From Polynucleobacter sp. (GTDB lineage: Bacteria; Pseudomonadota; Gammaproteobacteria; Burkholderiales; Burkholderiaceae): DNA of 58,102 nucleotides. The stretch spans positions 1 to 58,102 of the forward strand of contig JAHEBW010000003.1 in assembly GCA_024642065.1 (NCBI GenBank), written 5' to 3'. Position numbers and translations under genes: made by a program. This document shows positions 44,846 to 54,774 of this stretch, piece after piece (position 1 is the first letter of the stretch; each line of letters opens with the position of its first letter). Below the pieces are notes generated by a model. That model was not told where the DNA came from and searched no databases. It worked only from the letters and a program-made list of their open reading frames with translations.

Positions 44846-45787
44846 ATGAACTTACATCAATTTAGATTCGTCCGCGAAGCAGTACGACAGAACTTCAACC
44901 TGACAGAAGCAGCTAAAACCCTCTTTACGTCTCAACCAGGGGTATCCAAGGCCATTTTGGAATTAGAAGATGAGTTGGGGGTTGATATTTTTAGACGCCA
45001 CGGCAAAAGGATTAGAAATCTTACTGAGCCAGGTAAGCGAATACTAACTTCTATTGAGAGAATTTTGATGGAAGTTGAAACCTTGAAGCGTGTTGGCAAA
45101 GATTTTGCCGCCCAAGACCAAGGTAACTTCGTTATTGCAACCACCCACACTCAAGCTCGCTATGCATTACCTCGAGTTTTGACCGAATTTACAAAGTTAT
45201 TCCCCAAAGTCAGGGTCAGCATTCAGCAGGGTAGCCCGCAACAGATTGCAGACATGCTGATTCATGACCGCGCTGACATCGCCATTGCAACAGAGGGTAT
45301 TGCCGGCATAGATGGCCTGCTATCACTCCCTGGTTATCAATGGCAACACGTGATTGCAGTTCAGCCAGACCACCCCCTTTTAGCTAAAAAGAATATTTCT
45401 CTAGAAGATTTGGCCGAATACCCCATCATTACCTACGATCAGGCATTCGCCGGAAGAACAAAAATTGATAAAGCCTTCAATAGTAAAAATCTTCACCCGG
45501 ATGTTGTACTCGAGGCGATTGATGCTGACGTGATTAAGACTTATGTTGAAACAGGGATGGGCATCGGAATCGTGGCGGGTGTTGCTTATGATGCTGATCG
45601 CGATCGCAATCTACGAGTGATACAAGCGGGCCACCTATTTGGCAATAACGTCACCAGAATAGCCGTGAAACAAAACGCTTATTTACGTTCTTTTGTTTAC
45701 ACATTTATTGAATTGTTCTCACCAACACTGACACGCAAACTAGTAGATCAGGCGATGTCCGGCGAGACAGTTGATTATCAGATTTAA
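44846..45787 (+). CDS. cysB: CysB-family LysR-type transcriptional regulator
   Basis: Controls cysteine/sulfate genes, probably responding to O-acetylserine-type inducers. The 313-residue protein has the CysB-type N-terminal winged helix (MNLHQFRFVREAVRQNFNLT in part, LFTSQPGVSKAILELE, about residues 22-38) and a substrate-binding domain with TTHTQARYALP and GIGIVAG. It is divergent from the cys operon it presumably controls. It is closer to CysB/Cbl than to generic LysR regulators by these motifs. Confidence 0.93.
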   Translation: MNLHQFRFVREAVRQNFNLTEAAKTLFTSQPGVSKAILELEDELGVDIFRRHGKRIRNLTEPGKRILTSIERILMEVETLKRVGKDFAAQDQGNFVIATTHTQARYALPRVLTEFTKLFPKVRVSIQQGSPQQIADMLIHDRADIAIATEGIAGIDGLLSLPGYQWQHVIAVQPDHPLLAKKNISLEDLAEYPIITYDQAFAGRTKIDKAFNSKNLHPDVVLEAIDADVIKTYVETGMGIGIVAGVAYDADRDRNLRVIQAGHLFGNNVTRIAVKQNAYLRSFVYTFIELFSPTLTRKLVDQAMSGETVDYQI

Positions 45788-45796
45788 AAAATAGAC

Positions 45797-46624
45797 TTAA
45801 TCAATTTGAAAGCTAGCACCATTAAATTGGGCTAGCTTGTCTGTTAAATAAGGCATCACTGTTTGCATCGTTTCAGCCAAGGTCCATGGCGGATTGATGA
45901 TGAACATACCACTACCCAACATACCGAAGCCCTGTGCATCGGGCTCTTGAACAGTCATAGATAGGTTCAGAGTTTTATCAGATAACTCACGCAGTTGATC
46001 AACCAAATAAACATGATCACCTCGTGTAAGTATGGGATACCAAACGATATAAACACCTTCAGCAAAACGCTTTATGCCTTCACGCAATGCTTCAATGACT
46101 TTTGGATAATCCGATTTAATTTCATAAGGAGGATCCATGAACACCACCGCCCTTCTAGTTGGCGGAGGCAATAAGGCCTTCAGGGAGGCGAAGCCGTCAC
46201 CCTTAAAGACTTTAGCCTGACGATCACGGTCAAAGTGTTCTTCTAAGATATCAAAATCAGTCGGATGTAATTCATATAAACGCATCCGATCATCAGGCCG
46301 AATGGAACGACGAATCACTTCAGGAGAGCCAGGATACAAGGACCAATCACCCTTGGCATTACAGAGCTGAATCAAGTCCACATACTCTTGCAACACCTCT
46401 GGTAAATCTTTGCAATCCCACAAACGAGCGATGCCATCTAAATACTCAGATTTTTTATTAGCATAATCAGACGCCAGCGAATACATGCCAGCACCCGCAT
46501 GAGTATCAATCACCCAATACGGTTTGTCCTTTTGATTCATGTACGCCAATACTTGCTGAAGAACGCAATGCTTCAAAACATCAGCGTGATTACCGGCGTG
46601 GAAGGCGTGACGATATGCAAGCAT
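45797..46624 (-). CDS. rlmJ: 23S rRNA (adenine2030-N6)-methyltransferase
   Basis: Methylates A2030 of 23S rRNA. The 275-residue protein opens MLAYRHAFHAGNHADVLKH, a family hallmark, and has the SAM-dependent methyltransferase signature DPPYE (motif IV, about 168-172) and VIDTHAGAGMY (motif I). It converges with cysB with 9 bp between. Isolated gene, no operon seen. Confidence 0.95.
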   Translation of the reverse strand: MLAYRHAFHAGNHADVLKHCVLQQVLAYMNQKDKPYWVIDTHAGAGMYSLASDYANKKSEYLDGIARLWDCKDLPEVLQEYVDLIQLCNAKGDWSLYPGSPEVIRRSIRPDDRMRLYELHPTDFDILEEHFDRDRQAKVFKGDGFASLKALLPPPTRRAVVFMDPPYEIKSDYPKVIEALREGIKRFAEGVYIVWYPILTRGDHVYLVDQLRELSDKTLNLSMTVQEPDAQGFGMLGSGMFIINPPWTLAETMQTVMPYLTDKLAQFNGASFQID

Positions 46625-46657
46625 TAATAAGACCTATTCAAGAACTTTTTCTTTGAA

Positions 46658-46999
46658 TTATTTAGTAGATGAAATGGTGATTTCTGATAACTCAGAATAT
46701 CTTTTTAAGCCTAACTTTGTAAGCTCTAAATACTTTGTTCGGCTATCTTTAGATGGGATTTGCACTAGCATCTGCTTAACAACTAGTCGTTTCATGGCAG
46801 CATGAATGGTTGCCGGAGATGCAATCGCTTGGAGCTCTAACGCTTTAGAAACAGTCAAGGGTTGATTGGACATAATGGCGAGCGCGACCTCATTCAAGAG
46901 TTTGATTTCGTTATGATCAAGATCATATTTCGCATCAAGCTCTTTACATTGCTTTAAATAAAGCAAATAAGCACGAATTTTGGCATTGATATCTATCAC
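46658..46999 (-). CDS. MarR-like winged-helix protein
   Basis: A 113-residue protein with the MarR/winged-helix pattern: LLNEVALAIMSNQPLTVSKALELQAIASPATIHAAMKRL (two blocks, about 34-72) as recognition helix and a hairpin KDSRTKYLELTKLGLKRYSEL. It starts with GTG at 46999; no ATG is available before the domain. Smaller than usual MarR proteins (about 140). Target unknown; the divergent small gene at 47094 is a candidate. Confidence 0.75.
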   Translation of the reverse strand: MIDINAKIRAYLLYLKQCKELDAKYDLDHNEIKLLNEVALAIMSNQPLTVSKALELQAIASPATIHAAMKRLVVKQMLVQIPSKDSRTKYLELTKLGLKRYSELSEITISSTK

Positions 47000-47093
47000 T
47001 TGATCATTCTAATCGTTTCATAGTTAAGCTGTGGCTCTATTACGCTCCAAATAAGTGATAGTATCTAGACTTATAAATTATATAAATTGGATT

Positions 47094-47309
47094 ATGAACT
47101 CTGAAGACTATCAAAAAGCAGAGAGGCTTTTAGACATAATCAGTGAAGTTGTAGAACTTTTACCTGACGACGGCAATGAATTGCCACTCAAGATTCTTGA
47201 AAATGGCCAAGTTGAATTTCATGATCAACTGCATCAAGAATTATCAAAACCAGAAAATATTGATCTCAAAGATTGGGCAATTAATAACGCCCACAAACTA
47301 TTTGAATAA
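47094..47309 (+). CDS. Small acidic hypothetical protein
   Basis: Not recognised. The 71-residue product is acidic and has a helical N-terminus (MNSEDYQKAERLLDIISEVV) and the segment LKILENGQVEFHDQLHQELS. No signal peptide, membrane helix or cysteines. ATG at 47094 chosen over an upstream GTG. It is divergent from the MarR-like gene with 94 bp between, which may form a regulated pair. The gap 47310-47361 shows nothing. Confidence 0.6.
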   Translation: MNSEDYQKAERLLDIISEVVELLPDDGNELPLKILENGQVEFHDQLHQELSKPENIDLKDWAINNAHKLFE

Positions 47310-47361
47310 ATCATTCAAATAATCTTCATAAATTTCGTATAAAAATCAGAGATTGAGAGTT

Positions 47362-47447
47362 TGGTGCCGCGGGACGGACTCGAACCGTCACACCTTTTGG
47401 GCGGGAGATTTTGAGTCTCCTGTGTCTACCAATTTCACCACCGCGGC
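47362..47447 (-). tRNA. tRNA-Leu (CAA anticodon)
   Basis: An 86-nt cloverleaf on the minus strand: acceptor GCCGCGG (47447-47441) pairs with CCGCGGC, followed by discriminator A and an encoded CCA ending at 47362. The anticodon stem GGAGA/TCTCC encloses the loop CTCAAAA, giving anticodon CAA (codon UUG). The long variable arm (about CGCCCAAAAGGTG) and T loop GGTTCGAGTCC are class II leucine features. Confidence 0.97.
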
Positions 47448-47485
47448 GCACTGTGTGCATGCCTCAAAATGAGGCAAGACCGCTA

Positions 47486-48364
47486 TTATGCCTCAAGTAC
47501 TCTTAGAAGTGAAGAAGTGTCGTCATACCCCCACCCAGACTCCATGAGCTTTTCTAGCTGCGAAGCCACTGTTTGCAAGGCTGGCATCTGAATCCCAGCC
47601 TCATTTGCAACGTCTTTTACCAAGAAGAAATCTTTGGCATGCAATCGAGCCTCAATGCCTGCTTTAAAGTCTCTTGCCACCATTTTTGGACCCATCAAAT
47701 CTAGCATTCGGCTTCCTGCCATGCCGCCTGAAATTGCCTCAAAAACTTTTTGAAGATCTGCGCCATTCACTGCTGCAAAACGAAGTGATTCAGCAACACC
47801 CTGAATATTGATCACTTGAGCAATTTGGTTGCATAGCTTAGCCACTTGACCGTGCCCTACACCACCAATATGAGTAACTGCCTTGGTGTAGTTTTTAACA
47901 ATCTCTTTTACTTGAGCGACATCATCGTCTGAGCCGCCAAGCATCATGACTAATGTTCCTTCGGTGGCCGCCTTTACACCACCACTAACTGGTGCATCGA
48001 CAAAATGAATGCCTTTGACAGCCATGGCAGCAGCGATATCTTTTGTGCTTTGCGGATCAATCGTGCTGTGATCAATACAAATTGCACCCGATTTAGCAGT
48101 TTGAATGACTGGGTCGGCGCCCAAGTACAAAACCTGAGCAACATCTTGAGGACCCATCACGTTGGTGATGATGAAATCAGCGCCTTGAGCAGCCTCTGCA
48201 GGGGATGCGCAAGCAACAGCACCTGCATCAATCAAAGATTTGGCTTCATTCTGAAAAACCTCGGGGCGTCTGGCATAAATACGTAATTGATGCCCTGCTT
48301 TTAATAAAAACCCCACCATCGGGCGACCCATATTGCCAAGGCCAATAAATGCAATTGTGCTCAT
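47486..48364 (-). CDS. Beta-hydroxyacid dehydrogenase (3-hydroxyisobutyrate / tartronate semialdehyde reductase family)
   Basis: An NAD(P)-dependent oxidoreductase (292 residues) with the Rossmann motif IGLGNMGRPM (about 6-15), substrate-binding DAPVSGGVKAATEGTL, and catalytic lysine in GHGQVAKLCNQ (about 170-180). The family includes 3-hydroxyisobutyrate dehydrogenase, 2-hydroxy-3-oxopropionate reductase and gamma-hydroxybutyrate dehydrogenase; the substrate cannot be chosen here. Located 28 bp after the quinone oxidoreductase gene on the same strand. Confidence 0.9.
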   Translation of the reverse strand: MSTIAFIGLGNMGRPMVGFLLKAGHQLRIYARRPEVFQNEAKSLIDAGAVACASPAEAAQGADFIITNVMGPQDVAQVLYLGADPVIQTAKSGAICIDHSTIDPQSTKDIAAAMAVKGIHFVDAPVSGGVKAATEGTLVMMLGGSDDDVAQVKEIVKNYTKAVTHIGGVGHGQVAKLCNQIAQVINIQGVAESLRFAAVNGADLQKVFEAISGGMAGSRMLDLMGPKMVARDFKAGIEARLHAKDFFLVKDVANEAGIQMPALQTVASQLEKLMESGWGYDDTSSLLRVLEA

Positions 48365-48392
48365 AGAAAAATCCTGTTTAGTGTCTACCTAA

Positions 48393-49382
48393 TTACCAAG
48401 GCAATAAGATAGTTGACCCCGTTGTTTTACGGTCTTCTAAATCACGATGAGCCTGAGCAACATTCTCAAGCTTGTATGTTTGATTAATTTCAATCTTAAT
48501 TTTTCCGCTGATGACTTTGTCAAATAAATCAGCTGCCATCGGCTCTAGCAAACTTCTATCATGCGCATATGTCATGACAGTAGGTCGGGTTAACTTCAAA
48601 GAACCTTTGCCGCCCAAAATACTCACATCGACTGGCGGCACAGGACCTGAAGCATTACCGTAAGTCACCATCATGCCTCGAGGGCGAAGACAATCTAAAG
48701 ACTGCATGAAAGTATCTTTACCAATAGAGTCATAAACAACGTGGACACCTTGGCCATTTGTTAACTCTCTAGTACGTTTAACAAAATCTTCTTTTTTATA
48801 AAGAATGGTGTGATCACAGCCATAAGATTTAGCTAAAGCTGCTTTTTCTTCTGAACCGACTGTACCAATGACAGTGGCACCTAAAGATTTCAACCACTGA
48901 CAAGCGATCAAACCAACGCCACCGGCTGCAGCATGGAAAAGGACTGTATCCCCTGCTTTTACTGGATAACTATCAGTCACTAAATATTGAACGGTTAAGC
49001 CCTGCAACATCATGGCAGCAGCTTGCTCAAATGAAATCGCATCAGGCAATTTCACTAGAGTTTCAGCTGGCATCACACGGATTTGGCTATAGGCGCCTGC
49101 TGGCTTGCCAGCATAAGCAACACGATCACCCACTTTGACATGTTTCACCTCAGAACCAACAGCCTCGATAACACCAGCGGCCTCCATACCTAGAGAGCCA
49201 GGAAGCGGTTGTGGATAAACACCTTTACGGAAATAAACGTCGATGTAGTTCAAGCCGACAGCATGGTGCTTGATACGCACCTCTTGTGGACCAGGATCGC
49301 CGACTTCAACGTCTACCCATTGAAGAACCTCTGGACCACCCACCTCGATCATTTTGATCGCTTTAGCTTTAATGACACTCAT
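48393..49382 (-). CDS. qor: NADPH:quinone oxidoreductase (zeta-crystallin type)
   Basis: Zinc-independent MDR-family reductase of quinones (329 residues). Features: HHAVGLNYIDVYFRKGVYP (about 38-56), GMEAAGVIEAVG, VLFHAAAGGVGLIACQWLKS in two blocks carrying the dinucleotide-binding AAAGGVG, and the end SGKIKIEINQTYKLEN. It begins downstream of an 18-bp palindrome at 49409-49426. It may be co-transcribed with the dehydrogenase that follows. Confidence 0.9.
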   Translation of the reverse strand: MSVIKAKAIKMIEVGGPEVLQWVDVEVGDPGPQEVRIKHHAVGLNYIDVYFRKGVYPQPLPGSLGMEAAGVIEAVGSEVKHVKVGDRVAYAGKPAGAYSQIRVMPAETLVKLPDAISFEQAAAMMLQGLTVQYLVTDSYPVKAGDTVLFHAAAGGVGLIACQWLKSLGATVIGTVGSEEKAALAKSYGCDHTILYKKEDFVKRTRELTNGQGVHVVYDSIGKDTFMQSLDCLRPRGMMVTYGNASGPVPPVDVSILGGKGSLKLTRPTVMTYAHDRSLLEPMAADLFDKVISGKIKIEINQTYKLENVAQAHRDLEDRKTTGSTILLPW

Positions 49383-49408
49383 TTTGTCTCCTACACCTTT
49401 AATTAGTA

Positions 49409-49426
49409 GTAATCAGCGCTGATTAC
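49409..49426. promoter_or_regulatory. Perfect 18-bp palindrome upstream of qor
   Basis: GTAATCAGCGCTGATTAC reads the same on both strands, located 27 bp before the qor ATG and 119 bp before yebC. It is too short and too symmetric to be a terminator without a T run, so it looks like a dimeric repressor operator for qor or for the divergent yebC. The regulator is unknown. Confidence 0.6.
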
Positions 49427-49544
49427 CTAGGTTTTTATTCAATTTTTTTACGTTTTTACGTAATTCAGCCTCATTTTGCCTAAAATTACGGACTTAGCTA
49501 AATATATAGCAATTATTCAATAAAAGTTATCTACGGGAGTATTT

Positions 49545-50267
49545 ATGGCTGGTCATTCCAAATGGGCCAACATCCAACATCGCAAAGGTCGTCAAGACGA
49601 AAAGCGAGGAAAAATCTGGACCAAATTGATCAGAGAGATTACCGTGGCCGCCAAAATGGGCGGAGGCGATATTGCGACCAATCCACGTTTACGTTTAGCG
49701 ATTGATAAAGCCAAAGACTCCAACATGCCGAACGATAACGTTCAACGTGCTATTCAACGAGGCACAGGCTCACTTGAGGGCGTGAACTACGAAGAAATCC
49801 GCTATGAAGGTTACGGCCTCAATGGCGCCGCAGTGATCGTTGATGCTTTAACAGATAACCGTACTCGCACAGTTGCAGAAGTGCGCCATGCATTTACTAA
49901 ACACGGTGGCAATTTAGGAACAGACGGCTCAGTGGCTTTTTTGTTTAAACATTGCGGCCGCATGTTCTTTGCACCCGGCACATCAGAGGACGCTTTGATG
50001 GAGGCAGCCCTAGAGGCTGGCGCTGACGATGTCGTACCGCAAGAAGATGGCTCTATTGAGGTGGTTACTCCGGCTTATGAATTTGCCGCTATCAAGGATG
50101 CTTTGATAGCTAAAGGCTTTACCCCTGAATTAGGTGAAGTCACGATGCGCCCAGATACAGAAACAGAATTAAGCGGCGATGATGCAGAAAAAATGCAAAA
50201 GCTATTAGATGCGCTAGAAGCTCTTGATGATGTTCAAGAGGTCTTTACGAATGCCTCGATGGAATAG
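49545..50267 (+). CDS. yebC: YebC/PmpR-family protein (TACO1-like)
   Basis: A conserved DNA- or ribosome-associated regulator (240 residues). It opens with the family signature [18 protein letters not shown] and contains [21 protein letters not shown] and the C-terminal [14 protein letters not shown] segment. Recent work links YebC homologues to translation of polyproline stretches, as I recall. It precedes purD by 74 bp. GGGAG lies upstream of the ATG. Confidence 0.95.
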   Translation: MAGHSKWANIQHRKGRQDEKRGKIWTKLIREITVAAKMGGGDIATNPRLRLAIDKAKDSNMPNDNVQRAIQRGTGSLEGVNYEEIRYEGYGLNGAAVIVDALTDNRTRTVAEVRHAFTKHGGNLGTDGSVAFLFKHCGRMFFAPGTSEDALMEAALEAGADDVVPQEDGSIEVVTPAYEFAAIKDALIAKGFTPELGEVTMRPDTETELSGDDAEKMQKLLDALEALDDVQEVFTNASME

Positions 50268-50341
50268 TTTTTCATCAACGGAATATTAAGTACAACTCAT
50301 CAAAATTATTTAAGTAACTCACAGTTAAAAAGCGAAAATTT

Positions 50342-51616
50342 ATGAATATCTTAGTAGTTGGCTCAGGCGGTCGTGAACATGCATTAGCTTGGAAACTAGC
50401 TCAATCACCTAAAGTGCAAAAAGTTTTTGTAGCCCCTGGCAATGGCGGTACAGCCACAGCTGCCGCCAAAAATATGGGCATTGAAAACTTAGCCATTACA
50501 GATTTAAAAGAACTAGCTCAATTTGCAGAAGAACAAAAAATTTATATGACGGTGGTAGGTCCAGAAGCTCCTCTAGCTGGAGGCATCGTTGATATTTTTA
50601 GAGCTAAAAATTTACGCGTGTTTGGTCCAACACAAAAAGCTGCTCAATTGGAATCATCTAAAGATTTTGCAAAAGCTTTTATGAAGCGCCACAACATCCC
50701 AACAGCTGAATATCAAACATTCTCAGACATCAAGGAAGCGCATGCTTATATTGATGCCAAAGGCGCGCCGATCGTAATTAAGGCTGATGGCCTCGCCGCA
50801 GGTAAGGGCGTGGTGGTTGCCATGACTTTAGAAGAAGCCCACGGCGCGATTGACATGATGCTGTCTGATAACAAATTAGGCGATGCAGGCGCCCGTGTCG
50901 TGATCGAAGAGTTTTTACGCGGTGAAGAAGCTAGCTTTATTGTGATGGTGGATGGTCATAACGTTTTAGCTCTAGCAACTAGTCAAGATCACAAACGATT
51001 ATTGGATGCTGACCTTGGTCCTAACACCGGCGGCATGGGTGCTTACTCACCTGCTCCCGTCGTTACTCCTGAGATCCATGCTCGTGCTCTAAGAGAAATC
51101 ATCATGCCAACAGTTAAAGGCATGGCCGCAGATGGCATTCCGTTCACTGGCTTCTTATACGCTGGCTTAATGATTGACGACAAAGGTCATGCCAAGACTT
51201 TGGAGTTCAACTGCCGTATGGGTGACCCAGAAACACAACCGATCATGTCAAGATTACGTAGTGATTTTTTAATTGCTCTTGATGCTGCAGTTGATGGCAA
51301 ATTGAATGAAGTGGAATTGGATTGGGATCCACGTATTGCTTTAGGTGTTGTGATGGCTGCCCATAACTATCCAGAAACACCTCGTAAAGGTGATGTTATT
51401 TCTGGTATCCCAGCAGATGGCCCTGATCATGTGACATTCCATGCTGGCACCACGATGGATGGCGAGCAATTAAAAACTTCAGGCGGTCGCGTACTTTGTG
51501 TGGTGGGTCTAGATCACACAACACGTGGTGCGCAACAGAAAGCTTATGCCATCGTTGATCAAATTAAATTTGATGGCGCGCAGTTCCGTCGCGATATCGG
51601 ATACAGAGCTCTCTAA
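50342..51616 (+). CDS. purD: Phosphoribosylamine-glycine ligase
   Basis: Second step of purine synthesis: joins glycine to phosphoribosylamine. The 424-residue ATP-grasp enzyme has [20 protein letters not shown] at the N-terminus (about 1-20), the P-loop-like [21 protein letters not shown], and the signature [11 protein letters not shown] (about 292-302). It is followed after one base by hemF. Confidence 0.97.
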   Translation: MNILVVGSGGREHALAWKLAQSPKVQKVFVAPGNGGTATAAAKNMGIENLAITDLKELAQFAEEQKIYMTVVGPEAPLAGGIVDIFRAKNLRVFGPTQKAAQLESSKDFAKAFMKRHNIPTAEYQTFSDIKEAHAYIDAKGAPIVIKADGLAAGKGVVVAMTLEEAHGAIDMMLSDNKLGDAGARVVIEEFLRGEEASFIVMVDGHNVLALATSQDHKRLLDADLGPNTGGMGAYSPAPVVTPEIHARALREIIMPTVKGMAADGIPFTGFLYAGLMIDDKGHAKTLEFNCRMGDPETQPIMSRLRSDFLIALDAAVDGKLNEVELDWDPRIALGVVMAAHNYPETPRKGDVISGIPADGPDHVTFHAGTTMDGEQLKTSGGRVLCVVGLDHTTRGAQQKAYAIVDQIKFDGAQFRRDIGYRAL

Positions 51617-51617
51617 T

Positions 51618-52544
51618 ATGTCAAAAACTATTGATACGCAAATTTTGCGTGATTACTTTTTAGGATTGCAAGATCGAATTACTCAGGCAATGAGTGAGTT
51701 GGATGGCAAAAGCTTCGCGAATGATTCTTGGACGAAACCATCGGATGCCCAACTGAAAGGGGATGGTCGCTCACGTATCCTAGAGAACGGCAACATCCTT
51801 GAGCGAGGTGGTGTTGGCTTCTCTCATGTTCGTGGTGACTCCATGCCACCCTCAGCAACAGCTCACCGTCCTGAATTAGCTGGACGCTCTTTTGAAGCCA
51901 TGGGTGTGTCTTTAGTCTTCCACCCACGCAATCCGCATATCCCAACCGTGCATATGAATGTGCGTTGCTTTATTGCTCAATCAGAAGGTAAAGATCCAGT
52001 TTGGTGGTTTGGTGGCGGCATGGATTTAACGCCCTACTATGGTGATGAAGCTGATTGCCAGCACTTTCATCAAACGTGTAAAGATTCTTTAGATCCATTC
52101 GATCCATCACTGCACCCTCGCTTTAAAAAGTGGTGTGATGACTATTTTTATTTAAAGCATCGTGATGAGCCACGCGGTATTGGCGGTATTTTTTATGACG
52201 ACTTTAGCGATTTAGGCTTTGATAAAAGTTTTGAAATGACGCGTTCGGTGGGTGATGCATTTTTAGATGCTTATTTACCGATTGTTAAGAAACATCAGAA
52301 TGATCCTTATACAGAAGCTCAACGAGAGTTTCAGGCTTATCGACGTGGTCGCTATGTTGAATTCAATTTAGTCTTTGACCGTGGCACATTGTTTGGCTTG
52401 CAATCAGGCGGTCGCACAGAATCTATTTTGATGTCGATGCCACCGATTGTTCGCTGGGGTTACGACTGGAAACCTGAAGCAAATAGCGCTGAAGCTCGCC
52501 TTTACAGCGACTTCTTAAAACCCAAAGATTGGATCAATCCTTGA
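51618..52544 (+). CDS. hemF: Coproporphyrinogen III oxidase, oxygen-dependent
   Basis: Oxidative decarboxylation in heme synthesis, requiring O2. The 308-residue protein has the HemF signature [13 protein letters not shown] (about 96-108), [13 protein letters not shown], and the conserved [20 protein letters not shown] in two blocks. The true start is the ATG at 51618; the frame runs on upstream inside purD. Its stop overlaps the TTG start of nadD. Presence of the oxygen-dependent enzyme shows an aerobic life style. Confidence 0.97.
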   Translation: MSKTIDTQILRDYFLGLQDRITQAMSELDGKSFANDSWTKPSDAQLKGDGRSRILENGNILERGGVGFSHVRGDSMPPSATAHRPELAGRSFEAMGVSLVFHPRNPHIPTVHMNVRCFIAQSEGKDPVWWFGGGMDLTPYYGDEADCQHFHQTCKDSLDPFDPSLHPRFKKWCDDYFYLKHRDEPRGIGGIFYDDFSDLGFDKSFEMTRSVGDAFLDAYLPIVKKHQNDPYTEAQREFQAYRRGRYVEFNLVFDRGTLFGLQSGGRTESILMSMPPIVRWGYDWKPEANSAEARLYSDFLKPKDWINP

Positions 52545-53242
52545 GCGATATAAAGAAACGTAAAGCCATAGGCATCCTTGGTGGGACATTTGATCCACCT
52601 CATTGGGGACATTTGCGCTTAGCCGAGCACTTCTCACGTGTTTTACAGCTAGATCACATCATCTGGATGCCAGCAGGTCAACCTTGGCAAAAAGGTTCTG
52701 ACATTACTCCGGCCAAGCATCGTTTAGCCATGAGCGAATATGCCATTGAAACTTTGCATGATCTGTTTGTTGATCATCACATTTATACAAAGATTGAAAT
52801 TAGCACTCTGGAGATGTCTAGAGAAGGTCCTAGTTACGCCGTTGATACCGCTCAAGAAATCAGAGCTCTTTATGGCCCAGATGCATCAATTACCTGGCTA
52901 ATGGGTCAGGATAGCTGGCTTAATCTCAAAACTTGGCATCAATGGCCAGAATTACCAAAATACGTTCATTTGGCAGTTGCCAGCCGTCCTATGGATGATT
53001 CAGCCAGCCAAATAGGCGGTTCTGAAGGGGTTTTTGCAGATAAACGTACACAAGACCCTCAATTGTTACAATTGAGCCCATACGGACATGTTTTGTTTGA
53101 TCAAAGCTTGCAGATTAATCTTGCGTCTAGCGACTTACGTGATGGTTTCTATAACCATGCATCGTGGGATGAACTAGCGGATGCAATACCACCTTTAGTA
53201 CTCGAGTACATCGAAGCTAAAGGTCTTTATAGAAATAAATAA
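52541..53242 (+). CDS. nadD: Nicotinate-mononucleotide adenylyltransferase
   Basis: Converts NaMN to NaAD in NAD synthesis. The 233-residue protein has the nucleotidyltransferase motif [18 protein letters not shown] (about 14-31) and the SSDLRDG motif near the end (ISxxxxR equivalent). No ATG is available: I use TTG at 52541, which overlaps the hemF stop (TTGA); another TTG lies 12 bases upstream. The stop overlaps rsfS by one base (TAATG). Confidence 0.93.
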   Translation: MSDIKKRKAIGILGGTFDPPHWGHLRLAEHFSRVLQLDHIIWMPAGQPWQKGSDITPAKHRLAMSEYAIETLHDLFVDHHIYTKIEISTLEMSREGPSYAVDTAQEIRALYGPDASITWLMGQDSWLNLKTWHQWPELPKYVHLAVASRPMDDSASQIGGSEGVFADKRTQDPQLLQLSPYGHVLFDQSLQINLASSDLRDGFYNHASWDELADAIPPLVLEYIEAKGLYRNK

Positions 53243-53640
53243 TGGATCTTCGCCAATTACAACGCACGATTGTGGATGCCCTTGAGGATGTTAAAGCTCA
53301 AGATATACGCGTTTACGACACTACCAAACTCAGCGAACTTTTTGATCGCGTGGTCATTGCCACAGGTAGCAGCAACCGCCAAACAAAATCTTTAGCGATG
53401 TCAGTTAAAGAGTCTGTTAAAGAAAAAGGTGGCGATGTTATTTCTGTCGAAGGTATGGAGACAGGCGAATGGGTTTTAGTTGATTGTGGCGATATCGTTG
53501 TTCACATTCTTCAACCGATGCTGCGTTCTTACTATCAATTAGAGGGCATCTGGGGCGATAAGCCTGTTCGCGTTAAATTGAATGGTGGCGCTAAGACTTC
53601 TAAGCGCTTCGCAAGCGAACCTGAGGACGACGAGGAATAA
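53242..53640 (+). CDS. rsfS: Ribosome silencing factor RsfS
   Basis: Binds the large ribosomal subunit protein L14 and blocks subunit joining in slow growth. The 132-residue protein has the conserved VYDTTKLSELFDRVVIATG (two blocks, about 24-42), SNRQTKSLAMSV and EGMETGEWVLVDCGDIVVHI (about 73-92). A short acidic tail follows. Order nadD-rsfS-rlmH is conserved in proteobacteria. Confidence 0.95.
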   Translation: MDLRQLQRTIVDALEDVKAQDIRVYDTTKLSELFDRVVIATGSSNRQTKSLAMSVKESVKEKGGDVISVEGMETGEWVLVDCGDIVVHILQPMLRSYYQLEGIWGDKPVRVKLNGGAKTSKRFASEPEDDEE

Positions 53641-53664
53641 TCATTTTCATTATTCCTTGAATTT

Positions 53665-54108
53665 ATGAAACTTTGGGTTATCGCTGTTGGTCACAAAATG
53701 CCTGCTTGGGCTGAGACAGCTACCCAAGACTATCTCAAGCGCATGCCTGCAGACTGCGCTATTCAAATTAAAGAACTCAAGCCGGATCTAAGCCCTGCCA
53801 AAGAGGCCATCAAGATCCGAGAAGCTATCCCTAAAGGTACTCACATCATCGCTTTAGATGAACGCGGTAAGGATGTATCCACTCAAGATTTAGCTAAACA
53901 AATGAGCGCTTGGCGCCAAGATGGTAAAGATATTGTTTTACTCATTGGTGGTGCTGATGGCCTAGACCCAGAACTCAAAAAAGAAGCCCAATCCATGATG
54001 CGCTTATCCAGCATGACATTACCTCATGCCATGGCTCGAGTTATTTTGGTAGAGCAGCTTTATCGCGCTTGGACTATTTTGCAAGGCCACCCTTACCATC
54101 GCGTTTAG
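53665..54108 (+). CDS. rlmH: 23S rRNA (pseudouridine1915-N3)-methyltransferase
   Basis: SPOUT-class methyltransferase of 23S rRNA pseudouridine 1915. The 147-residue protein has [17 protein letters not shown] (about 69-85), [13 protein letters not shown] (about 93-105) with the knot, and the hallmark end [26 protein letters not shown]. Dimeric enzyme, normal length (E. coli 155). Followed by maf after 8 bp. Confidence 0.96.
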   Translation: [147 protein letters not shown]

Positions 54109-54116
54109 GCTCTTGC

Positions 54117-54749
54117 ATGCACCCATTTATTTATCTAGCTTCACAAAGCCCTCGCCGCCAAGAGATTCTTCAACAAATGGGAGTTCGCTTTGAGCTATTA
54201 CTTCCTAGCTCAGACGAGGATGCGGAATCACTTGAGCTTCAACTCAAAGATGAATTAGCTCTTGATTACGTTCGAAGAGTCACTTTAGCCAAACTTGAAG
54301 CAGCTACCCAAAGACTTCAAAATCGAGGTCTTAGTACATCACCCATACTGTGTGCCGACACCACAGTTGCAGTTGCCTTAGATGATCATGAAGTCATTCT
54401 TGGTAAACCAGAAGATGATCAAGATGCTGCGCGCATACTGAGCTTATTGAGCGGCAAAACGCATCAAGTGCATACGGCTGTAGCGATTCAGACAAACAAT
54501 GCTTCGAAGCCTTTGATGCTCGTTTCAACATCAGATGTGGCATTTAAAACATTAAGCTCAGATGAGATTGCACTTTATTTAGCCAGCGGTGAACACCTGG
54601 GCAAAGCTGGCGCTTATGGCATTCAGGGTTTAGCGGCTTGTTTTGTCGAAAACATTCGGGGTAGCTTCAGCGGTATCATGGGACTTCCCGTATTTGAGAC
54701 CACTCAATTACTTCAACAATCTGATGTACAGTTTGCTCTTAGTCGCTGA
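54117..54749 (+). CDS. maf: Maf-family nucleotide pyrophosphatase
   Basis: Hydrolyses dTTP, UTP or modified nucleotides to monophosphates. The 210-residue protein begins MHPFIYLASQSPRRQEIL, with the Maf signature SQSPRR and the second motif ILCADTTVAV (about 80-89), then GAYGIQGLAA. ATG at 54117 is chosen; the frame upstream overlaps rlmH. Substrate is probably dTTP/UTP (YhdE type) by motif, not certain. Confidence 0.94.
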   Translation: MHPFIYLASQSPRRQEILQQMGVRFELLLPSSDEDAESLELQLKDELALDYVRRVTLAKLEAATQRLQNRGLSTSPILCADTTVAVALDDHEVILGKPEDDQDAARILSLLSGKTHQVHTAVAIQTNNASKPLMLVSTSDVAFKTLSSDEIALYLASGEHLGKAGAYGIQGLAACFVENIRGSFSGIMGLPVFETTQLLQQSDVQFALSR

Positions 54750-54774
54750 AAAGAATTAGGCATTTAGTTTAGTT

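Noticed and set aside
51679..51945. 88-codon minus-strand frame inside hemF
   Set aside because: It is a shadow of the hemF coding frame, with no independent evidence.
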